A stretch of DNA of 24,304 nucleotides from an uncultured Clostridia bacterium. Its GTDB lineage: Bacteria; Bacillota; Clostridia; Oscillospirales; Oscillospiraceae. Position 1 is the stretch's first letter; each line of letters begins with the position of its first letter. The stretch covers positions 1-24,304 of the forward strand of contig CALYTU010000011.1 of assembly GCA_945487445.1 (NCBI GenBank). The letters are read 5' to 3'. Positions 14,197 through 20,828 of the stretch are shown piece by piece. The position numbers and the translations under genes were made by a program. The notes under the pieces are model-generated. The model made no database searches. It worked only from the letters and a program-made list of their open reading frames with translations, and was not told where the DNA came from.

Positions 14197-14898
14197 ATGT
14201 TATTCCATGAAGAACTGATCCAACACCGCAAGGAAAAGGGCATGACCCAGGAGGAATTGGCGGAACGGCTCTCCGTGAGCCGTCAGACCGTCAGCAAGTG
14301 GGAGAACGGCGAGTGTATGCCGGACGCCGACAAGTTCATCCGTCTTGCCGATATTTTGGAGATCAGCCTGGACGAGCTGGCCGGGCGGGAAGTGGAGGTG
14401 AAGCCCATCGTGCTCCCGGCCCCGGAGCTGCCCAAGCCGGGCAAGCGCCTTCCCCGCCTCCTGGCCGCGTCGGCCGCCTGCCTGATCCTTGCTCTCGGAG
14501 GCTTCGCCCTGGGCCGCTGGGTCCTGCCGGCGCAGACGGAGCCTGCCGCTGTCCAGCCGCTCCTGCCGCAGACGCTGACGGTGCGGGATCTCAAGTTCTT
14601 CCACCGCCAGGTCGACGAATGGGCGGAATTGGAGGAATGGGAGGTCGCGTGCAGCTTCGTGTCCAACGTTTCTGTGGACGGGACCCTATACCTGTATCAG
14701 GAGGAGAAGGATTCGGAACCCACTGCGGTCCCGGTCCGCTATGAGAACGGCGTCCAACGAAGCGGCGTACTGCCCCGAGGCGTCTTCAGCAGAGCGGTCT
14801 TCGTCATCACCGCCGACGGTCAGGAGCGGAGCGTCCTGCTGGCGACGGACATTGAAATCACGGCGGGCAGCTATGGTTATATTCCGGCAGAGGAATGA
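14197..14898 (+). CDS. Membrane-anchored XRE-family regulator
   Basis: A 233-residue protein. Residues 1-66 form a Cro/C1-type helix-turn-helix (MTQEELAERLSVSRQTVSKW, ENGECMPDADKFIRLADILE, then ISLDELAGRE). A Pro-rich linker, one membrane helix (near residues 88-106, LAASAACLILALGGFALGRW) and an extracytoplasmic domain of about 120 residues with mostly beta character follow. The outer domain has no family that I recognise. Such one-piece membrane transcription factors can couple an external cue to DNA binding; the signal and targets are unknown. ATG 14197 is chosen because the HTH starts there and ATGAGGT lies 9 nt upstream; the frame is open further back only through the uncertain stretch before it. 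It is immediately followed by a dense block of repeats. Confidence 0.82.
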   Translation: MLFHEELIQHRKEKGMTQEELAERLSVSRQTVSKWENGECMPDADKFIRLADILEISLDELAGREVEVKPIVLPAPELPKPGKRLPRLLAASAACLILALGGFALGRWVLPAQTEPAAVQPLLPQTLTVRDLKFFHRQVDEWAELEEWEVACSFVSNVSVDGTLYLYQEEKDSEPTAVPVRYENGVQRSGVLPRGVFSRAVFVITADGQERSVLLATDIEITAGSYGYIPAEE

Positions 14899-14901
14899 AA
14901 C

Positions 14902-14929
14902 AACAAGTAATACGTAACAAGTCAATACG
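14902..14929 (+). repeat. Degenerate 7-bp tandem array (AACAAGT type)
   Basis: Four consecutive heptamers, AACAAGT AATACGT AACAAGT then CAATACG, start 4 nt after the XRE stop codon. A related run, CAGGTAA CAAGGAA TAAGGTT, lies at 15091-15111. Confidence 0.6.
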
Positions 14930-14932
14930 ACG

Positions 14933-15077
14933 TAGGGGCGGCCAGTGACCGCCAGCAACCCGCGGAAGCGCCCTGAACAGGCCGTAGGGAGGCATCCCAT
15001 GATGCCTCCGCCGCCGGAACGGCGGCGACATTGCCTGCGGCAATGACAGGAGCGATGAGGGCATCGCTTCCTACGAG
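14933..15077. repeat. Cluster of palindromic hairpin modules
   Basis: Five hairpins in series: GTAGGGGCGGCCAGTGACCGCC (split here as GTAGG plus the stem GGCGG/CCGCC, 14933-14953); GTAGG overlapping the stem GGAGGCATC/GATGCCTCC (14984-15009); CGCCGCCG/CGGCGGCG (15009-15027); CATTGCC/GGCAATG (15029-15045); and AGCGATG/CATCGCT followed by TCCTACG (15051-15075). Arms differ between modules but each is self-complementary. Confidence 0.65.
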
Positions 15078-15151
15078 CGGGGGACGACTTCAGGTAACAA
15101 GGAATAAGGTTCCTGTCCGGCACGGTATTCTTTGGTGCGGTTCGATTTTGT

Positions 15152-15186
15152 TTACTTATTACCTATTACCTGTTACTTAGTACTTT
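15152..15186 (-). repeat. Degenerate 7-bp tandem array (TTACTTA type)
   Basis: Five heptamers: TTACTTA, TTACCTA, TTACCTG, TTACTTA, GTACTTT. Read on the minus strand they become TAAGTAA/CAGGTAA units similar to those at 15091-15111 and 14902-14929, so the arrays bracket the hairpin cluster in inverted orientation. Confidence 0.6.
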
Positions 15187-15195
15187 ATTCGACGT

Positions 15196-15293
15196 GCGGG
15201 GCGTCGGACCCCGCCCCCTACGGGCGGGGAATCAGGGCGGCCAATGACTACAGGGTGGTCTGCCATCGGCGGGCGCTCAATGAGCGCCCCTAC
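15196..15293. repeat. Two further hairpin modules with CCCCTAC tags
   Basis: GCGGGG (15196-15201) pairs with CCCCGC (15209-15214), followed by CCCCTAC. GGGCGCTCA (15271-15279) pairs with TGAGCGCCC (15281-15289), followed by CTAC. The second closely matches the module at 2415-2437. The sequence between them looks like a diverged further module. Confidence 0.6.
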
Positions 15294-15400
15294 ATCTTGG
15301 AGGTAAACGGATACGGACACAAGATATTGTGGCCGGGAAATGCCTCGGGAAACTGTACAAAAAAGAATTGAAAAGTTTATAAAAATTGCCAAAAAAGTTC

Positions 15401-15429
15401 TTGACATTCAGCCGTGTGTGTTGTATAGT
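15401..15429 (+). promoter_or_regulatory. Promoter of the S10-spc ribosomal protein operon
   Basis: TTGACA (15401-15406), a 17-base spacer and TATAGT (15424-15429) make a strong housekeeping promoter. It is preceded by A-rich DNA (15357-15396) that may act as an UP element. Transcription should start near 15436, giving a leader of roughly 280 nt before rpsJ. Confidence 0.88.
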
Positions 15430-15435
15430 ATGAAG

Positions 15436-15711
15436 GCTTGCGGGTGGGACAACCATGCGCAGGCACTGCGATGAAGCGGGAGATTGCGTGAAAAAACGGT
15501 AACTTCCGCAGAGTATGTCCGGTCATCGGGCGGCTGAGAAGGGACTGAGCGCGGCGTATATCGCCCCGTAAGGCAACTTGGCCGGCACAAAGTCGGCCAA
15601 TTTTCATGTACGGGGAATGATACGCACGGCAAAGCGGTCAGAAAACCTTCCCGACCGTACCCAGCGAGACAAACGACAAAACTGAGTACGATTTATTAGG
15701 AGGAAATCAAC
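15436..15711 (+). promoter_or_regulatory. Long structured leader of the S10 operon, candidate regulatory RNA
   Basis: About 276 nt between the predicted transcription start and the rpsJ ATG. It includes a small GGCG/CGCC hairpin around 15552-15565, a terminator-like hairpin (15578-15604), and a following stem of GTACGG (15608-15613) with CCGTAC (15654-15659). The length and ordered stems suggest autoregulation or attenuation by a ribosomal protein, as known for S10 leaders in other bacteria; which protein binds here is unknown. Confidence 0.5.
15578..15604 (+). terminator. Terminator-like hairpin inside the S10 leader
   Basis: TTGGCCG (15578-15584) and CGGCCAA (15594-15600) form a perfect 7-bp stem with a 9-base loop, followed directly by TTTT. 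It lies upstream of the first gene, so it could only act conditionally, as an attenuator. Confidence 0.5.
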
Positions 15712-16023
15712 ATGGCAAACCAGGAAATGATCAGAATTCGCCTCAAGGCCTATGATCATCAGCTCATCGACTCCAGCGCCGAGAAGATCGTCGAGACTGC
15801 CAAGCGCAACGGCGCCTCCGTCTCCGGCCCCATCCCCCTGCCCACCAAGAAGGAGGTCGTCACCATCCTTCGCGCTGTCCATAAGTACAAGGATTCCCGT
15901 GAGCAGTTCGAGCGCAGAACCCACAAGCGTCTGATCGATATTCTCAACCCCAACCAGAAGACCGTCGAGGCCCTCATGGCCCTGGATCTTCCCGCCGGCG
16001 TTGAGATTGAGATAAAGCTGTAA
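15712..16023 (+). CDS. rpsJ: Small ribosomal subunit protein S10 (NusE)
   Basis: A 103-residue S10, normal length. It carries the family core RIRLKAYDHQLIDSSAEKIV, the long 30S-inserted loop region SGPIPLPTKK, and HKYKDSREQFERRTHKRLID near residues 55-75. S10 sits in the 30S head and as NusE also joins NusB in transcription antitermination. The strong AGGAGG at 15700-15705 is 6 nt before the ATG. It is the first gene of the operon, after a long leader, and is separated from rplC by an unusually long 159-nt spacer with hairpins. Confidence 0.98.
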   Translation: MANQEMIRIRLKAYDHQLIDSSAEKIVETAKRNGASVSGPIPLPTKKEVVTILRAVHKYKDSREQFERRTHKRLIDILNPNQKTVEALMALDLPAGVEIEIKL

Positions 16024-16182
16024 TACATTCTCTATGGAAGTCGGCGCGCCGGATTGCCCGGCTCCGAAAAAATGAATTGCAGCGTCCGCTGTCCGTCGCA
16101 AGGACGGACAGGTCAAGTTGGCAGACCAACGGTGCCCAATGCCGCGTATGTCAACCAATAACCTAAAAAAGGAGTAAACATC
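16024..16182 (+). promoter_or_regulatory. Structured spacer between rpsJ and rplC
   Basis: The 159-nt spacer contains a perfect 9-bp hairpin (CTGTCCGTC 16089-16097, GACGGACAG 16103-16111) and a second small stem GTTGG/CCAAC (16117-16130), before the rplC ribosome binding site AAAGGAG near 16168. Most junctions in this operon are 0-20 nt, so this is a candidate RNA control or processing site. No promoter with good -35 and -10 boxes was seen. Confidence 0.4.
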
Positions 16183-16905
16183 ATGCAGAAAGCAATCATC
16201 GGCAAGAAAGTGGGCATGACCCAGATCTTCGATGAGACCGGCCACGTGATCCCCGTTACTGTCATTGAAGCGGGTCCCTGCGTCGTCACTCAGAAGAAGA
16301 CCAACGAAAAGGATGGCTACGCTGCCGTCCAGCTGGGCTTTGAGGACATCCAGGAAGCCAAGCTGAGCAAGCCTGAGAGAGGCCACCTCTCCAAGGCGGG
16401 CGTCGCCTTCAAGAAGCACCTGAAGGAGTTTAAGCTGGAAAAGGCCGCCGAAATGAACGTCGGCGACGAGGTCAAGGCTGACGTCTTCGCCAAAGGCGAT
16501 CACATTGACGTCACCGGCATCTCCAAGGGCCACGGCTACCAGGGCGCCATCAAGCGCTGCGGCGCACAGCGCACCCCCACCTCCCACGGCGGCGGTCCCG
16601 TGCATCGTCACGCCGGCTCCATGGGCTCCACCTCCAGCCCCTCCCGCATTTTCAAGGGCCACATCGGCGCCGGCCAGATGGGCAATGAGCAGATCACTGT
16701 TCAGAATCTCATCGTGGTCAAGGTCGATCCCGAGCTCAACATGATCGTTGTTCGCGGCGCGATCCCCGGCCCCAAGGGCGGCATCGTGTACTTGAAGAAC
16801 ACCGTCAAGACCATCCATGTTGCGAAGGCCGGCGCCGGTATCAGCAACAACCCGCAGAAGGCTTCCGCCCGTGTCAACCCGCAGAAGGCTTCCGCAAGAG
16901 GCTAA
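16183..16905 (+). CDS. rplC: Large ribosomal subunit protein L3
   Basis: L3 binds near the peptidyl transferase centre and starts 50S assembly. The N-terminus MQKAIIGKKVGMTQIFDETG and the loop region SHGGGPVHRHAGSMGSTSSP, then RIFKGHIGAGQMGNEQITVQN, identify it. At 240 residues it is longer than the usual 205-215. The excess is a C-terminal tail ending in two copies of NPQKASAR followed by V or G, encoded by a direct 27-nt tandem duplication (16849-16875 and 16876-16902) just before the stop. AAAGGAG precedes the ATG. The next gene, rplD, begins 19 nt downstream. Confidence 0.97.
   Translation: MQKAIIGKKVGMTQIFDETGHVIPVTVIEAGPCVVTQKKTNEKDGYAAVQLGFEDIQEAKLSKPERGHLSKAGVAFKKHLKEFKLEKAAEMNVGDEVKADVFAKGDHIDVTGISKGHGYQGAIKRCGAQRTPTSHGGGPVHRHAGSMGSTSSPSRIFKGHIGAGQMGNEQITVQNLIVVKVDPELNMIVVRGAIPGPKGGIVYLKNTVKTIHVAKAGAGISNNPQKASARVNPQKASARG
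16849..16902 (+). repeat. 27-bp in-frame tandem duplication at the end of rplC
   Basis: AACCCGCAGAAGGCTTCCGC occurs at 16849 and again at 16876. The two 27-nt units diverge only in the last codons (CCCGTGTC versus AAGAGGC). They encode two 9-residue units. Confidence 0.85.
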
Positions 16906-16924
16906 GAAAGGAGAGTAACACACC

Positions 16925-17545
16925 ATGACTACAAAAGTTTATGATATGACCGGCAAGCAGGTCGGTGAGGTGGAGCTCTCTGAAGGCATCTTCGGCATCG
17001 AGCCCAATGTCTCCGTCATGCACGACGTTGTCAAGAACCATCTGGCCAACTGCCGCCAGGGCACGCAGTCCGCGCTGACCCGCGCTGAGGTCTCCGGCGG
17101 CGGCAAGAAGCCCTGGAGACAGAAGGGCACCGGCCGCGCCCGTCAGGGCAGCACCCGCGCGCCCCAGTGGACCCACGGCGGTATTGTCTTCGCTCCCAAG
17201 CCCCGCGATTACAGCTATCGGCTGAACAAGAAGACCCGCCGTCTGGCGCTCAAGTCCGCCCTCAGCTCCAAGGCCCAGGCCAATGAGATCGTCGTCATCG
17301 ACGAGATCAAGATGGACGAGATCAAGACCAAGACCTTCAAGAGCTTCCTGACTGCCGTCAAGGTCGAGCGCAAGGCGCTGGTCGTCACCGCCGAGGCGAA
17401 CGAGCTGGTCGTCAAGTCCGCCCGCAACATTGCCGGCGTGACCACCACCTTCGCCAACCTGATCAATGTCTACGACATTCTCAACGCCAATCAGCTGGTC
17501 CTGGACAAGGCCGCGCTGGCCAAGATTGAGGAGGTGTTCGCATAA
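16925..17545 (+). CDS. rplD: Large ribosomal subunit protein L4
   Basis: A 206-residue L4, normal length. The globular N-terminus (VYDMTGKQVGEVELSEGIFG) is followed by the extended exit-tunnel loop GGGKKPWRQKGTGRARQGST near residues 60-80, then a regular C-terminal domain ending in an amphipathic helix. L4 binds 23S rRNA and in several bacteria regulates the S10 operon by binding its leader, which makes the long leader upstream of rpsJ worth noting. GAAAGGAG lies 9-16 nt before the ATG. The TAA stop shares its last A with the rplW start codon (TAATG). Confidence 0.97.
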   Translation: MTTKVYDMTGKQVGEVELSEGIFGIEPNVSVMHDVVKNHLANCRQGTQSALTRAEVSGGGKKPWRQKGTGRARQGSTRAPQWTHGGIVFAPKPRDYSYRLNKKTRRLALKSALSSKAQANEIVVIDEIKMDEIKTKTFKSFLTAVKVERKALVVTAEANELVVKSARNIAGVTTTFANLINVYDILNANQLVLDKAALAKIEEVFA

Positions 17546-17841
17546 TGAAGAGCGCATACGATATCATCCTGAAGCCCGCCATCACCGAACAGTCCATGGA
17601 GGCTGTGGAAGAGAAGCGTTACGTGTTCTACGTTCTGCCCACCGCCACCAAGACCGAGATCAAGGCTGCCATCGAGGAGATTTTCGACGTTAAGGTTGAA
17701 AAGGTCAACACCCTCCGCATGGACGGCAAGCAGAAGCGCCAGGGCGCTTATCCCGCCGGCCGCACCGCCTCCTACAAGAAGGCGATGATCAAGCTCACCG
17801 AGGACTCCAAGACCATCGAGTTCTTCGAGGGCATGGTCTAA
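17545..17841 (+). CDS. rplW: Large ribosomal subunit protein L23
   Basis: A 98-residue L23, the exit-tunnel rim protein that docks trigger factor and signal recognition particle. Identified by SAYDIILKPAITEQSMEAVE at the N-terminus, RYVFYVLPTATKTEIKAAIE in the middle, then VNTLRMDGKQKRQG and the C-terminal KKAMIKLTEDSKTIEFFEG. Its ATG overlaps the rplD stop by one base (TAATG), so translation is probably coupled. There is no separate strong ribosome binding site, only GAGGAGG within the end of rplD. rplB follows after 30 nt. Confidence 0.97.
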   Translation: MKSAYDIILKPAITEQSMEAVEEKRYVFYVLPTATKTEIKAAIEEIFDVKVEKVNTLRMDGKQKRQGAYPAGRTASYKKAMIKLTEDSKTIEFFEGMV

Positions 17842-17871
17842 TTCAAATCTCAAAAAGGAGCGTAACGCAAA

Positions 17872-18708
17872 ATGGCATTGAAAACGTTTAAGCCTTATAC
17901 CCCCGCGAGAAGAAACATGACCGTTTCTGCCTTCGAGGGCGTGGATAAGAAGGCAAAGCCCGAGCGCGGCCTGGTTGAGACTTTGAAGAAGCACTCCGGT
18001 CGCAACAACTATGGTCACATCACCGTTCGCCATCAGGGCGGCGGCAACAAGCGCAAGTACCGCATCGTGGACTTCCGCCGCGACAAGCTGGATGTCCCCG
18101 GCACGGTGCTCCGCCTGGAATACGATCCCAACCGCACGGCCTACATCGCCCTGGTGGAATACCCCGACGGCGAGCGCCGCTACATTCTGGCCCCTGTTGG
18201 CCTGAAAGCCGGCGATCAGGTCCTGTCCTCCGCCGCGGCTGACATTAAGCCCGGCAACACCCTCCCCATTGCCAACATCCCCGTGGGTACTGTGATCCAC
18301 AACATCGAGCTTCAGCCCGGCCGCGGCGGTCAGCTTGTCCGTTCCGCCGGCGCCGCCGCCCAGCTCATGGCCAAGGAAGGCGAGCTTGCCCAGGTGCGTA
18401 TGCCCTCCGGCGAGTTCCGCTATGTCCGGATGAACTGCACCGCCACCATCGGTCAGGTGGGCAACCTGGAGAACGCCAACATCCACGTCGGTAAAGCCGG
18501 CCGTACCCGTCACATGGGCATCCGTCCCACCGTCCGCGGCTCTGTCATGAACCCCAATGACCACCCCCACGGCGGCGGCGAGGGCCGCGCGCCTGTTGGC
18601 CGTCCCGGTCCTGTCACGCCCTGGGGCAAGCCCGCTATGGGCCTGAAGACCCGGAAGACCAAGAACCGGACCAACAAGTTCATCATCAAGCGCAGAAACA
18701 GCAAGTAA
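17872..18708 (+). CDS. rplB: Large ribosomal subunit protein L2
   Basis: A 278-residue L2, full length, a core 23S-binding protein needed for subunit association and peptidyl transfer. Diagnostic segments are MALKTFKPYTPARRNMTV, the RNA-binding SGRNNYGHITVRHQGGGNKR, GGQLVRSAGAAAQLMAKEG, and the C-terminal block NPNDHPHGGGEGRAPVGRPG, which contains the conserved His near the peptidyl transferase centre, then TPWGKPAMGLKTRK. AAAAGGAG lies about 10 nt before the ATG. rpsS starts 15 nt after its stop. Confidence 0.98.
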   Translation: MALKTFKPYTPARRNMTVSAFEGVDKKAKPERGLVETLKKHSGRNNYGHITVRHQGGGNKRKYRIVDFRRDKLDVPGTVLRLEYDPNRTAYIALVEYPDGERRYILAPVGLKAGDQVLSSAAADIKPGNTLPIANIPVGTVIHNIELQPGRGGQLVRSAGAAAQLMAKEGELAQVRMPSGEFRYVRMNCTATIGQVGNLENANIHVGKAGRTRHMGIRPTVRGSVMNPNDHPHGGGEGRAPVGRPGPVTPWGKPAMGLKTRKTKNRTNKFIIKRRNSK

Positions 18709-18723
18709 GGAGGAACTGAAACA

Positions 18724-19002
18724 ATGAGCAGAAGCGTTAAAAAAGGCCCGTTTGTTGCTCCCGAGCTGTTCAAGCGCGTGGAGGAACTCAACAAAACCGG
18801 CGAAAAGAAAGTTCTGAAGACTTGGTCCAGAGCTTCCACGATTTTCCCCTCCTTCGTAGGTCACACCATCGCGGTGCACGACGGCCGGAAGCATGTTCCG
18901 GTTTACGTCACCGAGGATATGGTCGGTCACAAGCTGGGCGAGTTCGTCCCCACCCGGACGTTCCGCGGCCACAGCGGCTCCAAGACCGCCAACAATAAGT
19001 AA
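18724..19002 (+). CDS. rpsS: Small ribosomal subunit protein S19
   Basis: A 92-residue S19, normal length, which forms a complex with S13 in the 30S head near the A-site tRNA. MSRSVKKGPFVAPELFKRVE, TWSRASTIFPSFVGHTIAVH, then DGRKHVPVYVTEDMVGHKLGEF and a TRTFRGH ending are classic. AAGGAGG overlaps the rplB stop region and sits 9 nt before the ATG. rplV starts 14 nt after its stop. Confidence 0.98.
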   Translation: MSRSVKKGPFVAPELFKRVEELNKTGEKKVLKTWSRASTIFPSFVGHTIAVHDGRKHVPVYVTEDMVGHKLGEFVPTRTFRGHSGSKTANNK

Positions 19003-19016
19003 GGAGGAGAGAAACA

Positions 19017-19352
19017 ATGGAAGCAAGAGCCTATCTGAAATTTTTGCGGATCTCTCCCCGTAAGGTGAAGATCGTCTGCGACCTCATCCGCGGTCAGGAC
19101 GCCAGCACCGCCGTTGCGTATCTGCGCAACACCCCCAAGGCAGCCTCTGAGCCCATGCTCAAGCTCCTCAACAGCGCTATCGCGAACGCTGAGACCAACC
19201 ACGGCCTGGACCGTGAGAAGCTCTACGTCTCCACTGCTGTTGCCGATCCCGGCCCCACGCTCAAGCGCGGTATGCCGAGAGCCAAGGGCAGCTACAACCG
19301 CATTCTGAAGAGAACCACCCACCTCACCATCGGCGTGAGCGAGCGGGAATAA
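19017..19352 (+). CDS. rplV: Large ribosomal subunit protein L22
   Basis: A 111-residue L22, normal length. The start MEARAYLKFLRISPRKVKIV and DLIRGQ identify it. The extended beta-hairpin that lines the exit tunnel is at residues 80-97 (DPGPTLKRGMPRAKGSYNRI), followed by KRTTHLTIGVSE. AAGGAGG is 8 nt before the ATG, and rpsC follows after 15 nt. No change typical of macrolide resistance can be judged without an alignment. Confidence 0.98.
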   Translation: MEARAYLKFLRISPRKVKIVCDLIRGQDASTAVAYLRNTPKAASEPMLKLLNSAIANAETNHGLDREKLYVSTAVADPGPTLKRGMPRAKGSYNRILKRTTHLTIGVSERE

Positions 19353-19367
19353 GGCAGGAGGTACAAT

Positions 19368-20183
19368 ATGGGACAGAAAGTTAACCCCCATGGATTGCGC
19401 GTTGGCGTAATCAAGGACTGGGATTCTCGCTGGTACGCCCGCGAGGATAAGGTCGGCGAGCTGATCGTCGAAGACTACAACATCAGAAAGTACCTGAAAA
19501 AGACCCTGTATTCCGCCGGTATCGCCAAGATCGAGATCGAGCGCGATAACGCCAAGGTGAAGATCAATCTGCATTGCTCCCGTCCCGGCGTCGTCATCGG
19601 CAAGGGCGGTCAGGAGATTGAAAAGCTCCGTCAGCAGGTCGAGGAAATGATCGGCAAGAAGGTCGCTCTGAACATCATCGAGATCCGCTCCCCGGACCTC
19701 AACGCGCAGCTCGTGGCCGAGAATATTGCGGCCCAGCTCGAGAAGCGCATCTCCTTCCGCCGCGCGATGAAGCAGGCCATGCAGCGTGCGACCCGTCTGG
19801 GCGCCAAGGGCATCAAGTGCACCTGCGGCGGCCGTCTGGGCGGTGCTGAAATCGCCCGCTCAGAGACCTATCACGAGGGCACCATCCCCCTGCAGACCCT
19901 CCGTGCCGACATCGAGTACGGCTTCGCCGAGGCCAACACTACCTACGGCAAGATCGGCTGCAAGGTTTGGATCTACAAGGGCGAGGTCCTGAATTCCACC
20001 CTGCGCGCCGCTGCCGTGGAGCAGCCCGCTCGCCGCGAGCGCCGTGACGGCGACCGCCGCGACCGCAGAGACCGCAGACCGTTCAACGGCGAGCGCCGTG
20101 ACCGCAGACCCTTCAACGGCGAGCGCCGCGAAAACAACGGCGAGCGTCGTCCCTACAATCGTCCGGAAGGAGGCAACCGCTAA
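19368..20183 (+). CDS. rpsC: Small ribosomal subunit protein S3 with Arg-rich repeated C-terminal tail
   Basis: S3 forms part of the mRNA entry channel and its helicase activity. The core is standard: MGQKVNPHGLRVGVIKDWDS, the KH motif VVIGKGGQEIEKLR near residues 65-78, then CTCGGRLGGAEIARSE and VWIYKGEVLN. The protein has 271 residues against about 215-230 in most bacteria. From about residue 217 the tail is almost entirely R, D, E, N, G and P, with two 10-residue units RRPFNGERRD/E encoded by 30-nt repeats (20073-20102, 20103-20132) and a partial third. AGGAGG precedes the ATG by 4-5 nt. The tail's last codons contain the AAGGAGG that serves rplP, whose ATG overlaps this stop by one base. 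Confidence 0.97.
   Translation: MGQKVNPHGLRVGVIKDWDSRWYAREDKVGELIVEDYNIRKYLKKTLYSAGIAKIEIERDNAKVKINLHCSRPGVVIGKGGQEIEKLRQQVEEMIGKKVALNIIEIRSPDLNAQLVAENIAAQLEKRISFRRAMKQAMQRATRLGAKGIKCTCGGRLGGAEIARSETYHEGTIPLQTLRADIEYGFAEANTTYGKIGCKVWIYKGEVLNSTLRAAAVEQPARRERRDGDRRDRRDRRPFNGERRDRRPFNGERRENNGERRPYNRPEGGNR
20073..20132 (+). repeat. 30-bp tandem repeat in the rpsC tail
   Basis: Two 30-nt units beginning CGCAGACC (20073 and 20103) with only a few differences, followed by a shortened unit (AACGGCGAGCGTCG, 20136 onward). All stay in frame, giving a repeated Arg/Asn/Gly/Glu peptide. Confidence 0.8.
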
Positions 20184-20617
20184 TGTTGATGCCCAAGAGA
20201 ACCAAATTCCGCAGAGTTCAGCGCGGCCGCATGAAGGGCGCTGCCTCCCGCGGCAACAAGGTCGCCTACGGTGAGTACGGCATTCAGGCTCTCGAGCCCG
20301 GCTGGATCACCGGCAACCAGATCGAGGCCGCCCGTGTCGCCATGACCCGTTATACCAAGCGTGGCGGCAAGGTCTGGATCAAGATTTTCCCCGACAAGCC
20401 TGTTTCCAAGAAGGCGCTCGGCGTTCGTATGGGTTCCGGTAAGGGCGCTCCCGAATACTGGGTCGCCGTTGTCAAGAACCAGAAGGTCATGTTTGAGATC
20501 GGCGGTGTTTCCGAGGAAGTCGCTCGCGAGGCTCTGCGTCTTGCCCAGCACAAGCTTCCCATCCGCACCAAGATCATCAAGCGGGAAGAAGCTGAATCTG
20601 AGAATGGTGGTGAATAA
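20183..20617 (+). CDS. rplP: Large ribosomal subunit protein L16
   Basis: A 144-residue L16, which helps position A-site tRNA and matures the 50S subunit. MLMPKRTKFRRVQRGRMKG, then GEYGIQALEPGWITGNQIEA, RVAMTRYTKRGGKVWIKIFP and GVRMGSGKGAPEYWVAVVK are standard and in order. The ATG shares an A with the rpsC stop (TAATG). AAGGAGG at 20167-20173 has ideal 9-nt spacing. A second ATG two codons later is possible but less well spaced. rpmC begins 3 nt after the stop. Confidence 0.98.
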   Translation: MLMPKRTKFRRVQRGRMKGAASRGNKVAYGEYGIQALEPGWITGNQIEAARVAMTRYTKRGGKVWIKIFPDKPVSKKALGVRMGSGKGAPEYWVAVVKNQKVMFEIGGVSEEVAREALRLAQHKLPIRTKIIKREEAESENGGE

Positions 20618-20619
20618 CA

Positions 20620-20814
20620 ATGAAGGCAAAAGAATTGAAAGAGATGACCACCGCTGAGCTGGAGACCAAGCTCTCCGAGCTGAAGAAGGATCTGTTCTTC
20701 CTGCGGATGCAGCACGCGACCAACCAGCTTGACAATCCCCTGAAGATCAACCTGGTGAAGAAGGATATTGCCCGCATCAAGACTGTTATTCGCGAGAAAG
20801 AGACCGCAATCTGA
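20620..20814 (+). CDS. rpmC: Large ribosomal subunit protein L29
   Basis: A 64-residue L29, an all-helical protein next to the exit tunnel beside L23. MKAKELKEMTTAELETKLSE, then LKKDLFFLRMQHATNQLDNP and KKDIARIKTVIREKE match the family throughout. The start is 3 nt after rplP's stop, with GGTGGTGA inside the end of rplP as a weak ribosome binding site, implying coupled translation. Confidence 0.98.
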   Translation: MKAKELKEMTTAELETKLSELKKDLFFLRMQHATNQLDNPLKINLVKKDIARIKTVIREKETAI

Positions 20815-20828
20815 GGAGGTAAAGCAAA

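Larger units (their letters stand above)
14899..15711. other. 813-nt gene-free region: repeat cluster, S10 promoter and leader
   Basis: No supportable gene. From left to right: a 7-bp tandem array, at least five hairpins with or without a GTAGGG tag (14933-15077), a second short heptad run, a third heptad array in the opposite sense, two more tagged hairpins (15196-15293), an A-rich tract, the S10 promoter and a 280-nt structured leader. Open frames on either strand are repeat artefacts or chance. Confidence 0.75.

Noticed and set aside
14902..15186. CRISPR-like array at the repeat cluster
   Set aside because: The repeats are 7-bp tandem units and individual hairpins without regular spacers, and no cas genes are present.
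15430..15502. Possible leader peptides in the S10 leader (ATG at 15430 and at 15455)
   Set aside because: The first ATG lies before the predicted transcription start. The second (16 codons including the stop) has only a weak purine-rich stretch upstream and no run of regulatory codons.
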